From: Tiliqua scincoides
Lineage: Eukaryota > Chordata > Lepidosauria > Squamata > Scincidae
Assembly (NCBI RefSeq): GCF_035046505.1
Contig: NC_089829.1
Coordinates: 2,836,001 to 2,900,000, forward strand
Direction: 5' to 3'
DNA: 64,000 nucleotides
Shown: in pieces, positions 31,301 to 40,965 of the stretch
Numbering within the stretch: position 1 is the first letter of the stretch
Layout: every line of letters begins with the position of its first letter
The notes under the pieces: generated by a model
Told to the model about the DNA's origin: nothing
Seen by the model: only the letters and a program-made list of their open reading frames with translations
Databases searched by the model: none
Program-made: the position numbers and the translations under genes

Positions 31301-33944
31301 TCAGCCATGCACCTCAATGGAATCAAGGACTCTCCTTGCATGTTGCAATGAACTTTTAATATATGTATTTTACCCACAAATAACCCTGGGAGGTAGGCTT
31401 ATATTTTACAGAGCAAAATCAGGCCCAGAAACGGGACTTTTCCCCAAGGTCACGGCAAACAAGCAGGCCTTGAACTTTTCAATATTGTGCCCCAATATTA
31501 CAGCAAACCACTGCTACATTTCAGTCATCTGGTTTGAGCTCAATTGACAAACCAGAAACTGCCATTTGAAGCAGGTTTGCTTTAGCTGTGTTTGGCATTA
31601 TGTCCATTTTAGTAACCCAGAGTTTTGGCTCTGGAGGTCACTGTATCCTAAGAGCAGCTCAGCTGCCAGACAGACTCCAAACATCTGTCCAGCTAGGTCA
31701 ACCTGGTCTGCACTTGGCTAGCAGCAGTTCTCCAGGGTTTCAGAAAGGGGCCTTACCCAGTCCTCTGTGGAAATTCCAGAGACTGTATGAGGAAATGTCC
31801 AGAAGCAAACCAGTGCCCTTCCCCCAGCAGTGCTGAACAACTGAAAATGAAAGAAAACTTTCACGGTTTCTCTACATGCTTGGAGGTTAAATTATGGCCT
31901 GTGAAAGCCACAGTTTGGTGCAGGGATACAACTGAGTCCTTTAATTTTGCTAACATCACAGTTCCTCATTTCTACAACTTCTGAACTGCACCTGCTGGCC
32001 TTCCAGAACTGACAATACAGAAGAGACACACATCATTAGTGCCACACACAGACATAAAATAAGTGAGTAAGAGGAGATCTTGACTCAAGGGGCAGTGGAT
32101 GTTAACACTTGGAGAGTGGGAGAAGCAGTGGAGCCAATTTGCGTAGAGAGGATTCTTGGTACAGCCCCCAGCAAGGGGTTTTTCCCTATCAAGCGGCTGC
32201 CAGTCAGTGTAAACAATACAGAGCAGGACGGATGAAAGGTCTGACTCAGCAGGCAGTTGCGTCCCAAAGATCCAGCATGGTGGGGGTGGAAAGGCCATTT
32301 GCCCCACCAGCTGATTCAAAGCATCAATAAGGAAACATGACTTCAAAAGGAAGGTCTGGCCCTGGCAATCAGGTGAGTAATGCTGGGAAGTAGTTGCGTT
32401 CCCCAACAGCTGCAGCCACAGCCAGTCCTCTGCCGGGGGGGGGGGGGGGAAATGGTATCAGTACACTCCGACTGTTTCAGAAACGCTCACCACTCTTCTG
32501 CAAGGGTTTCAAGGTGGGTGTCTGGAGAGCCCATGCATGCAGATGGCACGCTCCTCAAGTGTGTGAGCTGGTGTCCAGAACCTGCTCACTGCAAGAGCAC
32601 ACGTGGTCCTAGAAGATGTGGGATAATCTGGAACAGTCTGCTATGCAAGAGCCCCAGCTCCAGTGCTGCCTGGGCTTTCCACCCACGGTGGCACCAGTCT
32701 TCTCTTGTGCATTCTTGCACACCAGCCACCCCTTCCCTCCTTCTTCAGCAGCCTTCACAGCTCAGCAGCCCCCTGTATGCCTCTAAGCTCCAGCCTAGCC
32801 ATGAAGTGCAAACATGAAGTCCCTGGAAGTCTTCTGGTCTGAGCTGTTAAGGTGCTATAAAACCACCTCCTCTCTGCCTCAGCCCTCTCCTACCTGCCTG
32901 CCACCCATACGGGGGGGGGTGTGTGTGTCATACTGGCCTACCTTGCAGGGTTGTAAGAATTTCAGGACAGAGGAAGTCCTGGTTGCAGCACCTCCAAGTA
33001 GAGCTGGCCAAAGACACTTCCCAGATACTCAGGACAGCTACTGCCAGTCAGGGAAGAAAAGACTGGTTCAGGTTAGCCAAGAGCCTGACTCAGGAAGGCA
33101 GTGTCATATGTCCGTTTTGGTACATCAAGTACATGCCCGTCATCCTACTGCATGACATCACAGGCAGGGCCAGTCTAAGACTGCTTGACACCTGTGTCAA
33201 ATGCTGTTCCCACCCTTACATGTTGATGCTACAGCCCCTGCACTGGAGGCAAGTGAGGGAGACAGAGATGCAGCACTCCCTATCAATGTGCTGCCTGAGG
33301 CAACTGCCTCAGTTGGCCTCATGGAGGGACCAGCCTGGTCCCAGGACTCCTTCAGCCTTGAGCTTGCTCACTTTGCTTCCTCCACTCACCCAACACAGTT
33401 TCCTAGCTACACACCCTTCGGGCAAGTTTCTGGCACACCAGATCCCTCTCTCCCACCCAGTCCCCCCCTTCACCCAGGCACACCCTCCTTTTCTCACCCC
33501 CCACTGCCTTGGTCACAGGGGCAGAACCATGGGGGGCCATGGGTACATGGCCCTCCCAAACTGTTGCGCCAGTGGGGAAAGGCACCTGCCTGGAAGGGGA
33601 GCACCCCAAGCATGGCCAGGTGCTCACGACTGCCCACCTGGAAGAGACAGCACCGGAGGGCAGTGAGAACGGGAGCCCAGGTCTACCCGCCTGGCTGACC
33701 TGGCTCTGGAGTTAAGGCAGTGCTGGTGGCCCCCGGATCCGCCCCTGCTTGGCCTCCACTCCCAGCCCAGCACGAGCAGCCCCCCGGGTGTGCCACCCCC
33801 TGCCCGTGCGCGCGCCCTGCGCAAGGCAGCCCCTGCTCCACGCCAGCCTTGCGCGCTCCCTGCACACCAGCAGCTCCAGCCCCCCGCGGAGAAGGCGCTG
33901 CGCCCAGCCACACGCACCTTCAGGTTGACGGCGGGCACCTCCAT
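19239..33944 (-). CDS. AGTRAP: AGTRAP, type-1 angiotensin II receptor-associated protein
   Basis: Five coding exons (33918-33944, 24835-24869, 23394-23505, 22313-22511, 19239-19354) join in phase to 162 residues (human 159). The protein starts MEVPAVNLK, then HWLLTTW, SYAWGNFTTFALGVW, AVAQRDSVDAI, LTDVIHFCLFYP, MYRERGGE, all clear counterparts of human AGTRAP. Three hydrophobic stretches fit the known three-pass membrane protein that binds the tail of the AT1 receptor and promotes its internalisation. The C-terminal tail (SSYQSIDNPDQPP) is soluble and diverges most. The start lies in a CpG island, intron 1 is 9 kb and full of repeats, and a poly(A) signal lies 640 nt past the stop. Its position between C1orf167 and DRAXIN matches human 1p36. 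Confidence 0.96.
19581..20070 (-). mobile_element. 490-bp short element sharing its 3' end with the LINE
   Basis: Bounded by a perfect 12-bp target duplication TCCACTGCAACA (19569-19580 and 20071-20082). Its 3' terminal ~70 bp (CTTCAGTCTCGGAAGACTATGG and TCTGAATGGTGGTTCTGG, plus strand) matches the LINE end at 26424-26490. The rest does not encode that LINE's RT. It is a non-autonomous or internally deleted partner. Confidence 0.85.
20262..20790 (+). mobile_element. Old CR1-type fragments
   Basis: AACTGATGATGGCTATGTGG and, further on, CTGGTGGGCTTCTTACAGG with GGAAACAGGAAGCTGG resemble CR1 3' ends on the plus strand. Interrupted and diverged. Confidence 0.45.
22313..22511 (-). CDS. AGTRAP: AGTRAP exon 4
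   Basis: Acceptor CTTGCAG, donor GTAGGC. It encodes FLIGLVLTILTDVIHF through MYRERGGEYSFNL, covering the last membrane segments. Confidence 0.95.
22616..22817 (-). mobile_element. DNA-transposon-like element (family G), simple form
   Basis: Inverted ends CACAGGC and GCCTGTG. Read on the minus strand it aligns over its full length with the element at 42742-43058. Confidence 0.65.
23394..23505 (-). CDS. AGTRAP: AGTRAP exon 3
   Basis: Acceptor CCCCCAG, donor GTCAGT. It encodes GCMADWLPSSYAWGNF and LGVWAVAQRDSVDAILM, covering the second membrane segment. Confidence 0.95.
24567..24640 (-). repeat. SINE-like 3' end with ATTT tail
   Basis: ATTTATTTATTT run then TATATCCCGCCTTTTCACTCC and AAGGCAGCTAGG, related to 3835-3965. 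Confidence 0.55.
24835..24869 (-). CDS. AGTRAP: AGTRAP exon 2 (35 nt)
   Basis: Acceptor CTTGCAG, donor GTGAGT. It encodes AVVLVHWLLTT plus TG, aligning without gaps to human VILLGHWLLTTW. Confidence 0.92.
25638..25725. mobile_element. ~90-bp MITE (family B), degraded
   Basis: ATGCAATCCTAAACATACTT and ATAGACATGCCTAGGATTA are the two ends of the short MITE family. Confidence 0.5.
26418..27436 (-). mobile_element. LINE copy, 5'-truncated, with 9-bp target duplication
   Basis: 1019 bp flanked by CCACAAGGC on both sides (26409-26417 and 27437-27445). The minus strand encodes FADDAAVTTHSAKDLQQLM (RT motif) and downstream MRCLRHILGITWQDKVPNN and LRWLGHVVRMDD, a C-terminal region typical of RTE-type and related LINEs. 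The 3' end is a short A-rich tail (CAACAAAAA). Family name uncertain. Confidence 0.9.
28965..29193 (-). mobile_element. hAT-type non-autonomous element (family E), copy 2
   Basis: 229 bp starting CAGTGATTTTCAATC. Flanks CTCCAAGG and CTCCATGG form an 8-bp duplication with one mismatch. Same family as 2597-2824. Confidence 0.82.
30833..31250 (+). mobile_element. Ancient L2-like LINE fragment
   Basis: The plus strand still reads MVTHALVKSRLLLYVGL, KTAQKWQLAQNA and LYWLPAHFWAQFKLLVI, the end of an L2-type reverse transcriptase ORF (canonical TSRLDYCN and LHWLPV). Stops and frameshifts show it is old. Confidence 0.7.
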
Positions 33945-34160
33945 GCTCCGAGCCAGCGTCCACACGGCACCGCTCGCGCTCCCTGCTCCTTCCCCGGCCG
34001 CGCCCCGCCCCGCCCCGCCGGACCCGTGACTGCCTCCCTCCCGGGGGAAGACTCCTCCCTCGGGCAAGGGACGCGGCACAGGCCGGGCTGGCCTGCCCCG
34101 GCAGGCGTGGCTGATCCGGAGTGACGCCTCTCGCAGCGGAGCCGCTTTGCCCGGGTCGTC
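33700..34160. promoter_or_regulatory. AGTRAP: CpG island and probable promoter of AGTRAP
   Basis: GC- and CpG-rich stretch that surrounds AGTRAP exon 1. Tandem GC boxes (repeats of CCCCGC, 34001-34020) lie about 60 nt upstream of the ATG, as expected for Sp1-type housekeeping promoters. No TATA box was seen. Confidence 0.75.
33918..33944 (-). CDS. AGTRAP: AGTRAP coding exon 1
   Basis: ATG at 33944, encodes MEVPAVNLK (human MELPAVNLK), donor AAG/GTGCGT. It lies inside a CpG island. Confidence 0.93.
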
Positions 34161-34390
34161 ACGGGTGAAGGAGAAGGGGCCTCTGACCATGTGCAGAGAG
34201 CGCTTTCCTCACCACACCCCTGAAATCAGACCTCAGACTGTGTGATGCCTCCGTTTTCTGCCCCCATTTCCAGCGTCGGGTCATTTATCCAGAGAGGAAA
34301 GGGCACTGAGCACGTGCAGTGTCTTTCCCTTGAATGGGGCAAAACTTCTTTTAAGGGGCTCATGTCGGTTTGCTATCGATTGTGGCGTCA

Positions 34391-34476
34391 GGCTGCAATC
34401 CTAACCACGCTTTCCTGGGAGTAAGCTCCATTGACTATAATGGGACTGGCTTCTGAGTAAACAGAAGATTGGGCTC
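34391..34476. mobile_element. ~90-bp MITE (family B), copy with TCA duplication
   Basis: Ends GGCTGCAATCCTAACC and AAGATTGGGCTC, flanked by TCA on both sides. Centre reads GGAGTAAGCTCCATTGACT. Confidence 0.65.
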
Positions 34477-34477
34477 T

Positions 34478-36230
34478 CATTCTGCTTGTTTCGAGAGGGT
34501 GAAATATGAGACCAACACACTCAGCTTTCCAGGAGCATCTTCTGCACCCCATTTTCCTTCTGTGGACAAAGTGAGTTGTTGTTGTGTTTTGCCAGGGGCT
34601 CCGGCTCTCTTTTGCCAGGAAGCAGCTTCTTTAAAAAACCCCAACCAGTTGCACACAAGGATAAGAGACTATTAAGCAAACCCTAGCGCTCAGTCCTGTG
34701 GTTAGCCTGTCTCTTCCCCCAACTCCCTTCTTCCTTTTCCAATCCAGGGAGGGGGAGGGGAGCAGTAGTGGGGCAGGCAGATGGTCTGAGGTAGGCACCC
34801 CCCACCAAGAAGTTTTTCACCTGATGTGAACAACTCAATTGGCCTCATGGATGAGCTGGCCCAAATGGTGAAGGATCTGCCCTCTGCAGCTCCTTGAGAA
34901 CTGTATTTTTTCCCCATCTAGACTTCCTTAGAAGCTCCAGAGGTGAAAGGTGGTGTTGGCAACATGCCCAGGGCACAAGTCTGACCATCTACATAAGCAG
35001 CAGATGTTGCTGAGTCCTTCCTGGCACACTGGGGCCAATTTCTAGTGGGGCCAGTCAGATCTGTCTATGGCCTCTTTGGTGTACTCTTCTCAGGAACAAT
35101 TTTCTGGAACCCATTTCAGGAATGTGCTAACCACACAGGAGAAAGGGGGAGCTCTTCTACCCCTTCCCACAGACTCCTCAAAGTTCCTCTTTCCCAGCTA
35201 GCAGATCTCATTCCACCCAAAACAATGTGACTCTTTTAATCTGTCTCCTGGGCTGCAGACATTGCCTGACCTTCGCATGCTTGTTAGCATTCTTGTGAGG
35301 GATCCTCACACCAAATCACATCACAAGCACAATAACTGAAGACACAAGGAGTTCTTCTGAAGAGATAAGCAGCAAACACAATGAAATGGCTGGGATCCCC
35401 CATTCTACACCAGGACAAGGAAACAAGAGAATCTGAGGCTGATTTGCTGCCACTCAGCAGCCAGGCATTGAGTTCAGTTGCTGTAAAGTCATCTGCTTGC
35501 TGAGTCAGGCCCTCAGCTCATCTAGCTCAGCACAGACAAGCACTGACTGGCAGCATCTCTTCAGAATTTCAGACAGGGGTCTTTTCCTGCCCTGCTCAGT
35601 GATGCTGCCAGTAGTGGGGCAGCATTTTGCTCCACCAGAATCTTCTTTACAAAGTGTATAACTCTTATGGATGAACTCACCACAATGACACAATGCACAC
35701 TGCCATTTAACAGCCCAATCCTAGCTACACTTTCCTGGAAGTAAGCCCCATTGACTCTAATGGGGCTTACTTCTGAGTAGACATTCATAGGATTGGGCTG
35801 TGACGTGTGATGGCTACAGTGTGAAACAGCAAGTGTGGAGTGGTTCATGTTAATTGTGCCTACAGCAACATCTTTGCTCTCTAATGACCAGACATGCTTA
35901 TTTCCCAGAGATTAAATTTCTAGAGACAATCTGGGAAAGAAGCTGAACCCTGTAGAATGACCAGACTCAAGATGTGCAACGTTTAAAAAAAGGAATAAGA
36001 ACAGTGTATTACTAAAGATGCGGACCAGAAAGAAGGTTCTGTGTCTGATAAAAGGGGTATAGAAGTGCTGATGGACTTTCTGTTGGCTGAAGGGTAGTGG
36101 AGAACCAGTTATGGGATGTTGAAAAACAGCACAACTTCTGCAAGTGAAGGTGCAAGGTCCGTTTTTGTCCATGGTGGGGGAAGTCAACCAGCAAGAAGTT
36201 GGGAGGCAGAGGTGCGAAGGATAACTATCT
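34478..36230. other. Intergenic DNA between AGTRAP and DRAXIN
   Basis: No exon recognised. It holds one MITE (35711-35800) and a minus-strand SINE relic (35480-35600). Confidence 0.6.
35711..35800. mobile_element. ~90-bp MITE (family B)
   Basis: Ends CAGCCCAATCCTAGC and TAGGATTGGGCTG are perfect inverted copies over 13 bp. Flanks TAA and TGA. Confidence 0.65.
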
Positions 36231-36231
36231 C

Positions 36232-36237
36232 TTTATT
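36232..36237 (-). promoter_or_regulatory. DRAXIN: Candidate poly(A) signal of DRAXIN
   Basis: AATAAA on the minus strand about 885 nt after the DRAXIN stop. It is a candidate only, because other hexamers could be used. Confidence 0.35.
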
Positions 36238-37120
36238 TACACCTCATCAAAATAGAAACATGCAAGCACATCACAGCCTTGACTAAGTGGCAATGGGAGT
36301 TGCTCCATTTCCCATCACCAGGAACATTCTTTCCCCCTGACTCTTGAAAATACCCCTCCCTGCTTTTCCCTTAGAAAAAAATTCTAAAATAATGATAAAT
36401 AACTGAGCCTTTGAAGAGCTAACCAAATGAATTAGCTGCTGCAAGCTGGCAGAAAATGAATCACTGATTCCGACATGGATTGGTTCCTGAAATAGAAAGA
36501 TGCAAAGAGGCAGACACATGCAAACACAAGGCTTGTGTATTTTGCTCTTCCATCACCCCATACTCTCAATCATGCTTCTAGCCGCTATGATGGTCAGACA
36601 TCTAGACAAATGCCTGTTGAAATCAAAGAAGGGGCAGAGCAAGACTTAAAGGGATCAAGCACTGATGTCCTGCAAAACTCCTTTCCCGTATGTATGCAAA
36701 CCAATGCATAATATGCAAAAGTAAAATGTTTGGGAAATTGGCTTAATCATGTATAACTGATTCAGGACCTGGAATTGGCTTTCCCAGGTGCATAATCTGA
36801 GTGACCTCAGTGTGCCGTCAACATGCTGTCCATTCCTTGCTTTGAAATGACTCACACAGGGACACAGCAGGAAAAACTACAAAAATGGGTGTTTCACACC
36901 CTTGTGCATCATAAAGGAACTATTTTCAGTTGTTAGTGAAATATGTCACAACCTGAACTCAGAACATTTTGAGAAAACTGCTCTAGAGTCACTGGTGTTC
37001 AATCTTGAACCACTATACAGCTGCCAAATCATTTGGTTGGCCTTCCCCTCTCCGTCCTCATTGCTAGTTATAAATTAATGCCTTCCACTTCGGCATTTGG
37101 AAAAGTGTCCCAGGATCCTT

Positions 37121-37233
37121 CTAGACATTAATGAATGAGCCTTGATCTCCATCGGTGGATTCTGGCTCCACGCAGCGGCCTTTCCGTCGGGTCACCCTTC
37201 GGTTGCGGTGGAATTTGGCATAACATCGTAGTC
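37121..37233 (-). CDS. DRAXIN: DRAXIN coding exon 5 with stop
   Basis: Acceptor CACCTCAG. It encodes [18 protein letters not shown] and ends GSFINV with TAG at 37123-37121. Confidence 0.96.
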
Positions 37234-40200
37234 CTGAGGTGGGAAAGAGGAATCTTTATTCTCGGCGAAGGAGCATTTCTCCAGGAGGAAAGGAAGCCAC
37301 AACACAAGTGTGTTCCACAGATACTTTGAAAAACCCTCTTTGCCCCCTCCCCACCTAAGAAACATATTTAATCTCAAATATCTAAATGGGTACCAAATGC
37401 TCTGTCAATACCACCAGTCATGAAACTGGAAAAGCAGAGATTCTGTCTTCCAGTTCTCTGCCACTGGGAAGGGGACAGCTTTGACTACCTTCCATTGGAA
37501 AGTCACCAACTCTCACCTTCGGTACACATGCAGTCATCGTAGCATTTGTTGTTAAGGCCACGGTTGTGGGGCTTGCAGAGGTGTTCGCGCAGATCACAAC
37601 AGCATCCTGCCAATTCAAGAAAGAAGCCTGTTAACACAGCTTTAAGCTTTCACTGACTGCTGCCCCACAGAGCAGTGTGAGGAAGATCGGACTCTGAGAT
37701 AGTTCCTGCACACATTTGGCTTGCATCCACCTCTTCCACTGATGCTAGTCCTCATGAAAACTGATACCCACCTGGGAGACAATCGAGGTGATGGTCACAC
37801 GGCTCTCCTTCGGTGGGAGTGGTTTCATTGCCACTGTTCTTACTCCGACGTTTGTCTGGGTGGGTGTACAAGGAAGATGGGGGGAGAAAGGCAAAAAAAG
37901 AGAATGCAAGACTGGAAAACACAGATGTACACTTCATAAACATAAATCAGTAAATTATTAAAAATTAATTCCTTATTTGATTTATTCTTTACATTTAAAA
38001 TATTGCAATTTGTTTCCCAAAAGTAGTTGTGCTGCAAGTGGTCCTGGGGGCTCTTTTCAGGGTGGAAAGGTGGAATGCAAATTCCTGGATAAACTAATTT
38101 TTAAAAAAAACTTTAATGTCCAAAGCCTTCTCCTTTGGAAGCAGATGGGGCAAACCTGTGTCTCTGGACTGGTCCACTTCAAACAGCAGGTGGGGAAAAT
38201 AACATGACTGAATGAATCCTCCATACCAAAAATATTTTTTTAGGATGCACATAGAAAATTAGCATGCAGGGAAAAGTGTTCTCACTTGGCCTTCTCCCCT
38301 CCCCCATGTTGTTATTATTTCCCTGCATGTTGAAAAGGAATAATTTCCATGCAGGAGCACTGAATCATGTAACTCTCCCTCTGCAGTGTGAAAAGGTACC
38401 ATCAAGATTCCTATCAGCAAGCTCACCTGCTGTTTACAGGAAGTAGGCCAGTAAGTCCTCTGTATGCATTAAGGCAGTGGTTCCCAAACTTTATCAACTG
38501 GCAGCTCCTGTGACCCCCTGGGCCACTGGCCGCAGCTCCCCATTATGGCTACACTCCTATACATTCTATTGGGCAGCAGGTTTTTTGCAAGGATTCTGTG
38601 ACTCCCCTGGCTGGTTTCCGTGGCTCCCTGAGGAGCCATGGCTCACAGTTTGGGAACCACTACATTAAGGAAATATTTCTGGATTTCTGGCTCTAGCTTT
38701 TGGGGGGTCCCCCAGTGGTGCTCTCCCCATGCTTTGGATACATGCAGCACCCATCCCTGTAGTACCCAGAAACTGGGCTCCTCTCAGCAAGGCTGAGAGG
38801 AGGTTCTCACTCGTTGATGACCCAGTGTGGAGATAGCATTTGTGCACCACCAGCAATGCCTTGCTAGAAAAGCCAACTGGGCCGTGGATGGGGAAGACCC
38901 CTCGGTCACAGCCAGCCTGATAGCTGGAGCTGCCGAGGCCAAGAAGGACTTCTGCCCACTGTTGCCCCTGCATCCCTCCCGGAAGCGGCTTCATGTCTCG
39001 TTCACAGGAACAAAGGATGTGCAGGAGGAGGAGGCACCTTTTCTCCTGGCCGAGGGCCACATGTCTGGCCGGAGGTCTTCGTAGTCTGTCCAGTCAAAGA
39101 GCATCATGTCCAGGGTTGGAGCCACCTCCCTGTCATGCCTCACGCGCTCCCACAGTTGGGGGGATGTGGCTTGGAGAGCTGGAGGCTCCTCTGTGGATGT
39201 CTTCAGCGTGGAGAGGAGGAGGAAGGTAGGAGCCAGGCCTGTGGAGGAGCCTTCGGCAGGGAGTGTCTGGAACTGTGCCTCAAAGTGGTCAGGCTTCTTG
39301 TATAAGGCGCTGTGACCGGGGTCAGACCCTTTGCCTGCAACAGAAGGAGAGTCCTACCACCCTTGACTCAGGCCACCATTAAGAAAGGAAAAGAAAAGCT
39401 CCACATCTTGAACATGGAGACTTGGCAGCCCAATCCCCCAAAGAATGTAGGTCTCTAAAATGTTCTCTTCTCAATGAATGAGATTGTCACCAAATGCCTG
39501 TTCCTTGTTAAGCAAGAAAGTACCTCTGAACAAGTGCAGAGTGCTCTTCCTTCACTAATGGTTAGGGATGCCCCTGAGCTCATGCAGAGTGTGAACAAGG
39601 AAACAAGAGAGTGCAAGGGAAGGACTGAAATCTAACAATTCAATGTCTTAGAGACTGAGAGCTCTCTGCGCTGGCTTCTTGCTTGTGCAGCACTGTCACA
39701 AACGCGCTGTCTGGTGCTGGGCTAGCGGCAGGCAGGCACCTGGCCTCTGCTGCTCAACAGTCGCATGGACTGCCGAGCAGCAGAGAGGAAAGCGGGGGTG
39801 GGGGGAGGCAGGGAGGAGGCGTTCTGGGGAGGTGGGCAGAGAGCGGGGAGGAGGCAGGACAGGGAGGCAGGAGGTGGGGAGAGGGGGGGAGGTGTGCCAG
39901 GGGAGAGAGTGGGGAGGGAGGGAGGTGGGATCTGGAGCCTTCAAGTCAGGCTCGGACCGTGACATGAAGGCTCTTACCTCACCGTCAACCTTTTGGTCAG
40001 TGGTGAATCAAGTAGCCCCATTTGGGGCTACTCACTTTACCCCAGGAAAGGGGACAAAAGTCCCCTTCACCCGAGGTGCTGCTGCAGCTGCGTGCCCTGG
40101 TTGCTCAGGATTGGGCTCTAAGTCCGCTTACATTGCCTCTTCCATGTCTGCTTGTATGTCTGCCTTTCATTTGGCTTGTTTGTTAACGCCTAATAAAGAT

Positions 40201-40965
40201 TTTTGAAATTGACTAAAATCTGAGAGTGAAGAGGCCACAGTCAAGGGAGCAACAAGCTATTTTCTACTTGGCTTCAGAGAATTTGCTACCCTTAGCTCTG
40301 CCCCAATGCCCATCAAGCTCCACCCAGACACAGCCAGGTCTTGCCTTGACCCACCAGGTCCCATCCCTTAGTTATAAGGTAATGCCCTTTGGCTATATGT
40401 TCCACCTCTTGCTCATGAGATGGCGCCCTCTAGCTTCCAGGCATCCCTCCTGGGTCTGAACATCTTTAGGGGGCCTGGCCAGCTAAACCAGTCTCTGTCT
40501 CCCATCCACCACAATACCTTGGTGCTGCTTCAACCTGTCTCTCCGGTTGTGCCGTCGGTGCTCTCGGTTCTGCTTCCTCCCTTGCTCAGACCCAGGGGCA
40601 TGGTTCTCCTGCTCAGGATAGGGGAACTCAAACCCCATGAAGATGTCCTTTTGTTGGAGGCCTGCAGACTGTTCCATCCGTCTTGGCTCTTCCCCCTGCA
40701 TGGACCGACTTAGCAGCTGCAGGCTCCCTTCCCCAGAGCCTCGGGCCCTGGAGGGCATCTTGTGGTGGGCCCGGCTGTGCTTGTTGAGGCCGTGCCTGCG
40801 GTGGTGCGTTGTGGCTCGGGGTGGCCAAAGATCCTGGCTTTGGAAGGCATTGATGACCTCTGGGAGGGTGGAGGCCCCAGGATCTGGTTCCAGGGAGTCT
40901 GTGAAGCTGATGGCCAGCAGGCAGAAGACGAAGATGGGGGAGAAAGAGAGGTGGATGCGGCCCAT
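37121..40965 (-). CDS. DRAXIN: DRAXIN, dorsal inhibitory axon guidance protein
   Basis: Five coding exons (40518-40965, 39038-39334, 37772-37855, 37517-37606, 37121-37233) join in phase to 343 residues (human 349). The N-terminus ([17 protein letters not shown]) is a signal peptide. A basic low-complexity region follows ([20 protein letters not shown]), then the conserved [15 protein letters not shown] block, then a C-terminal Cys-rich domain from EGEPCDHH to KGRC. The protein ends GDQGSFINV exactly as in human. Draxin is secreted, binds DCC and netrin-1, antagonises Wnt through LRP6 and repels commissural axons. The Cys-rich domain holds 11 cysteines because the exon 3/4 join reads GCCCD where human has GTCCD. 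The human gene has a non-coding first exon far upstream, so the promoter may lie near 50-51 kb. Confidence 0.97.
37517..37606 (-). CDS. DRAXIN: DRAXIN coding exon 4
   Basis: Acceptor TTGGCAG, donor GTGAGA. It encodes [16 protein letters not shown] and [12 protein letters not shown]. The first Cys (TGC) replaces Thr of human. Confidence 0.96.
37772..37855 (-). CDS. DRAXIN: DRAXIN coding exon 3
   Basis: Acceptor CCACCCAG, donor GTGGGT. It encodes [18 protein letters not shown] and CDHHLDCLP, the start of the Cys-rich domain. Confidence 0.95.
38475..38662. mobile_element. hAT non-autonomous element with perfect 8-bp duplication
   Basis: 188 bp with inverted ends CAGTGGTTCCCAAACT and AGTTTGGGAACCACTA. 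CATTAAGG is present exactly on both sides (38467-38474 and 38663-38670). It lies in the DRAXIN intron between coding exons 2 and 3. Confidence 0.93.
39038..39334 (-). CDS. DRAXIN: DRAXIN coding exon 2
   Basis: Acceptor CTGTTGCAG, donor GTGCCT, 297 nt. It encodes [13 protein letters not shown] and [18 protein letters not shown], the most conserved part outside the Cys-rich domain. Confidence 0.93.
39680..40212 (+). repeat. Unidentified unit with two hairpins and a poly(A) signal
   Basis: G/A-rich stretch (39780-39930), then hairpins AGTAGCCCC/GGGGCTACT (40011-40032) and AAGGGGAC/GTCCCCTT (40048-40067), then AATAAA at 40192-40197. It lies in a DRAXIN intron on the opposite strand. It may be the end of a mobile element; I could not name it. 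Confidence 0.4.
40518..40965 (-). CDS. DRAXIN: DRAXIN coding exon 1 (signal peptide)
   Basis: ATG at 40965; the exon's acceptor (TGTAG) lies near 40988, so about 22 nt of 5' UTR precede the start. Donor GTATTG after CACCAAG. It encodes the signal peptide, [12 protein letters not shown] (human LPYPEKENRPPG) and the basic stretch. Confidence 0.95.

Larger units (their letters stand above)
24870..33917. other. AGTRAP: AGTRAP intron 1
   Basis: 9 kb intron with a LINE insertion (26418-27436), a hAT element (28965-29193), an old L2-like fragment (30833-31250) and several SINE relics. No further exon recognised. Confidence 0.7.

Noticed and set aside
32923-33666. 247-codon open frame on the plus strand
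   Set aside because: It runs through SINE-like sequence and low-complexity Pro/His-rich translation, with no family resemblance.
33624-34190. 188-codon frame on the minus strand around AGTRAP exon 1
   Set aside because: Only the nine codons MEVPAVNLK before the donor match AGTRAP. The rest is CpG-island sequence.
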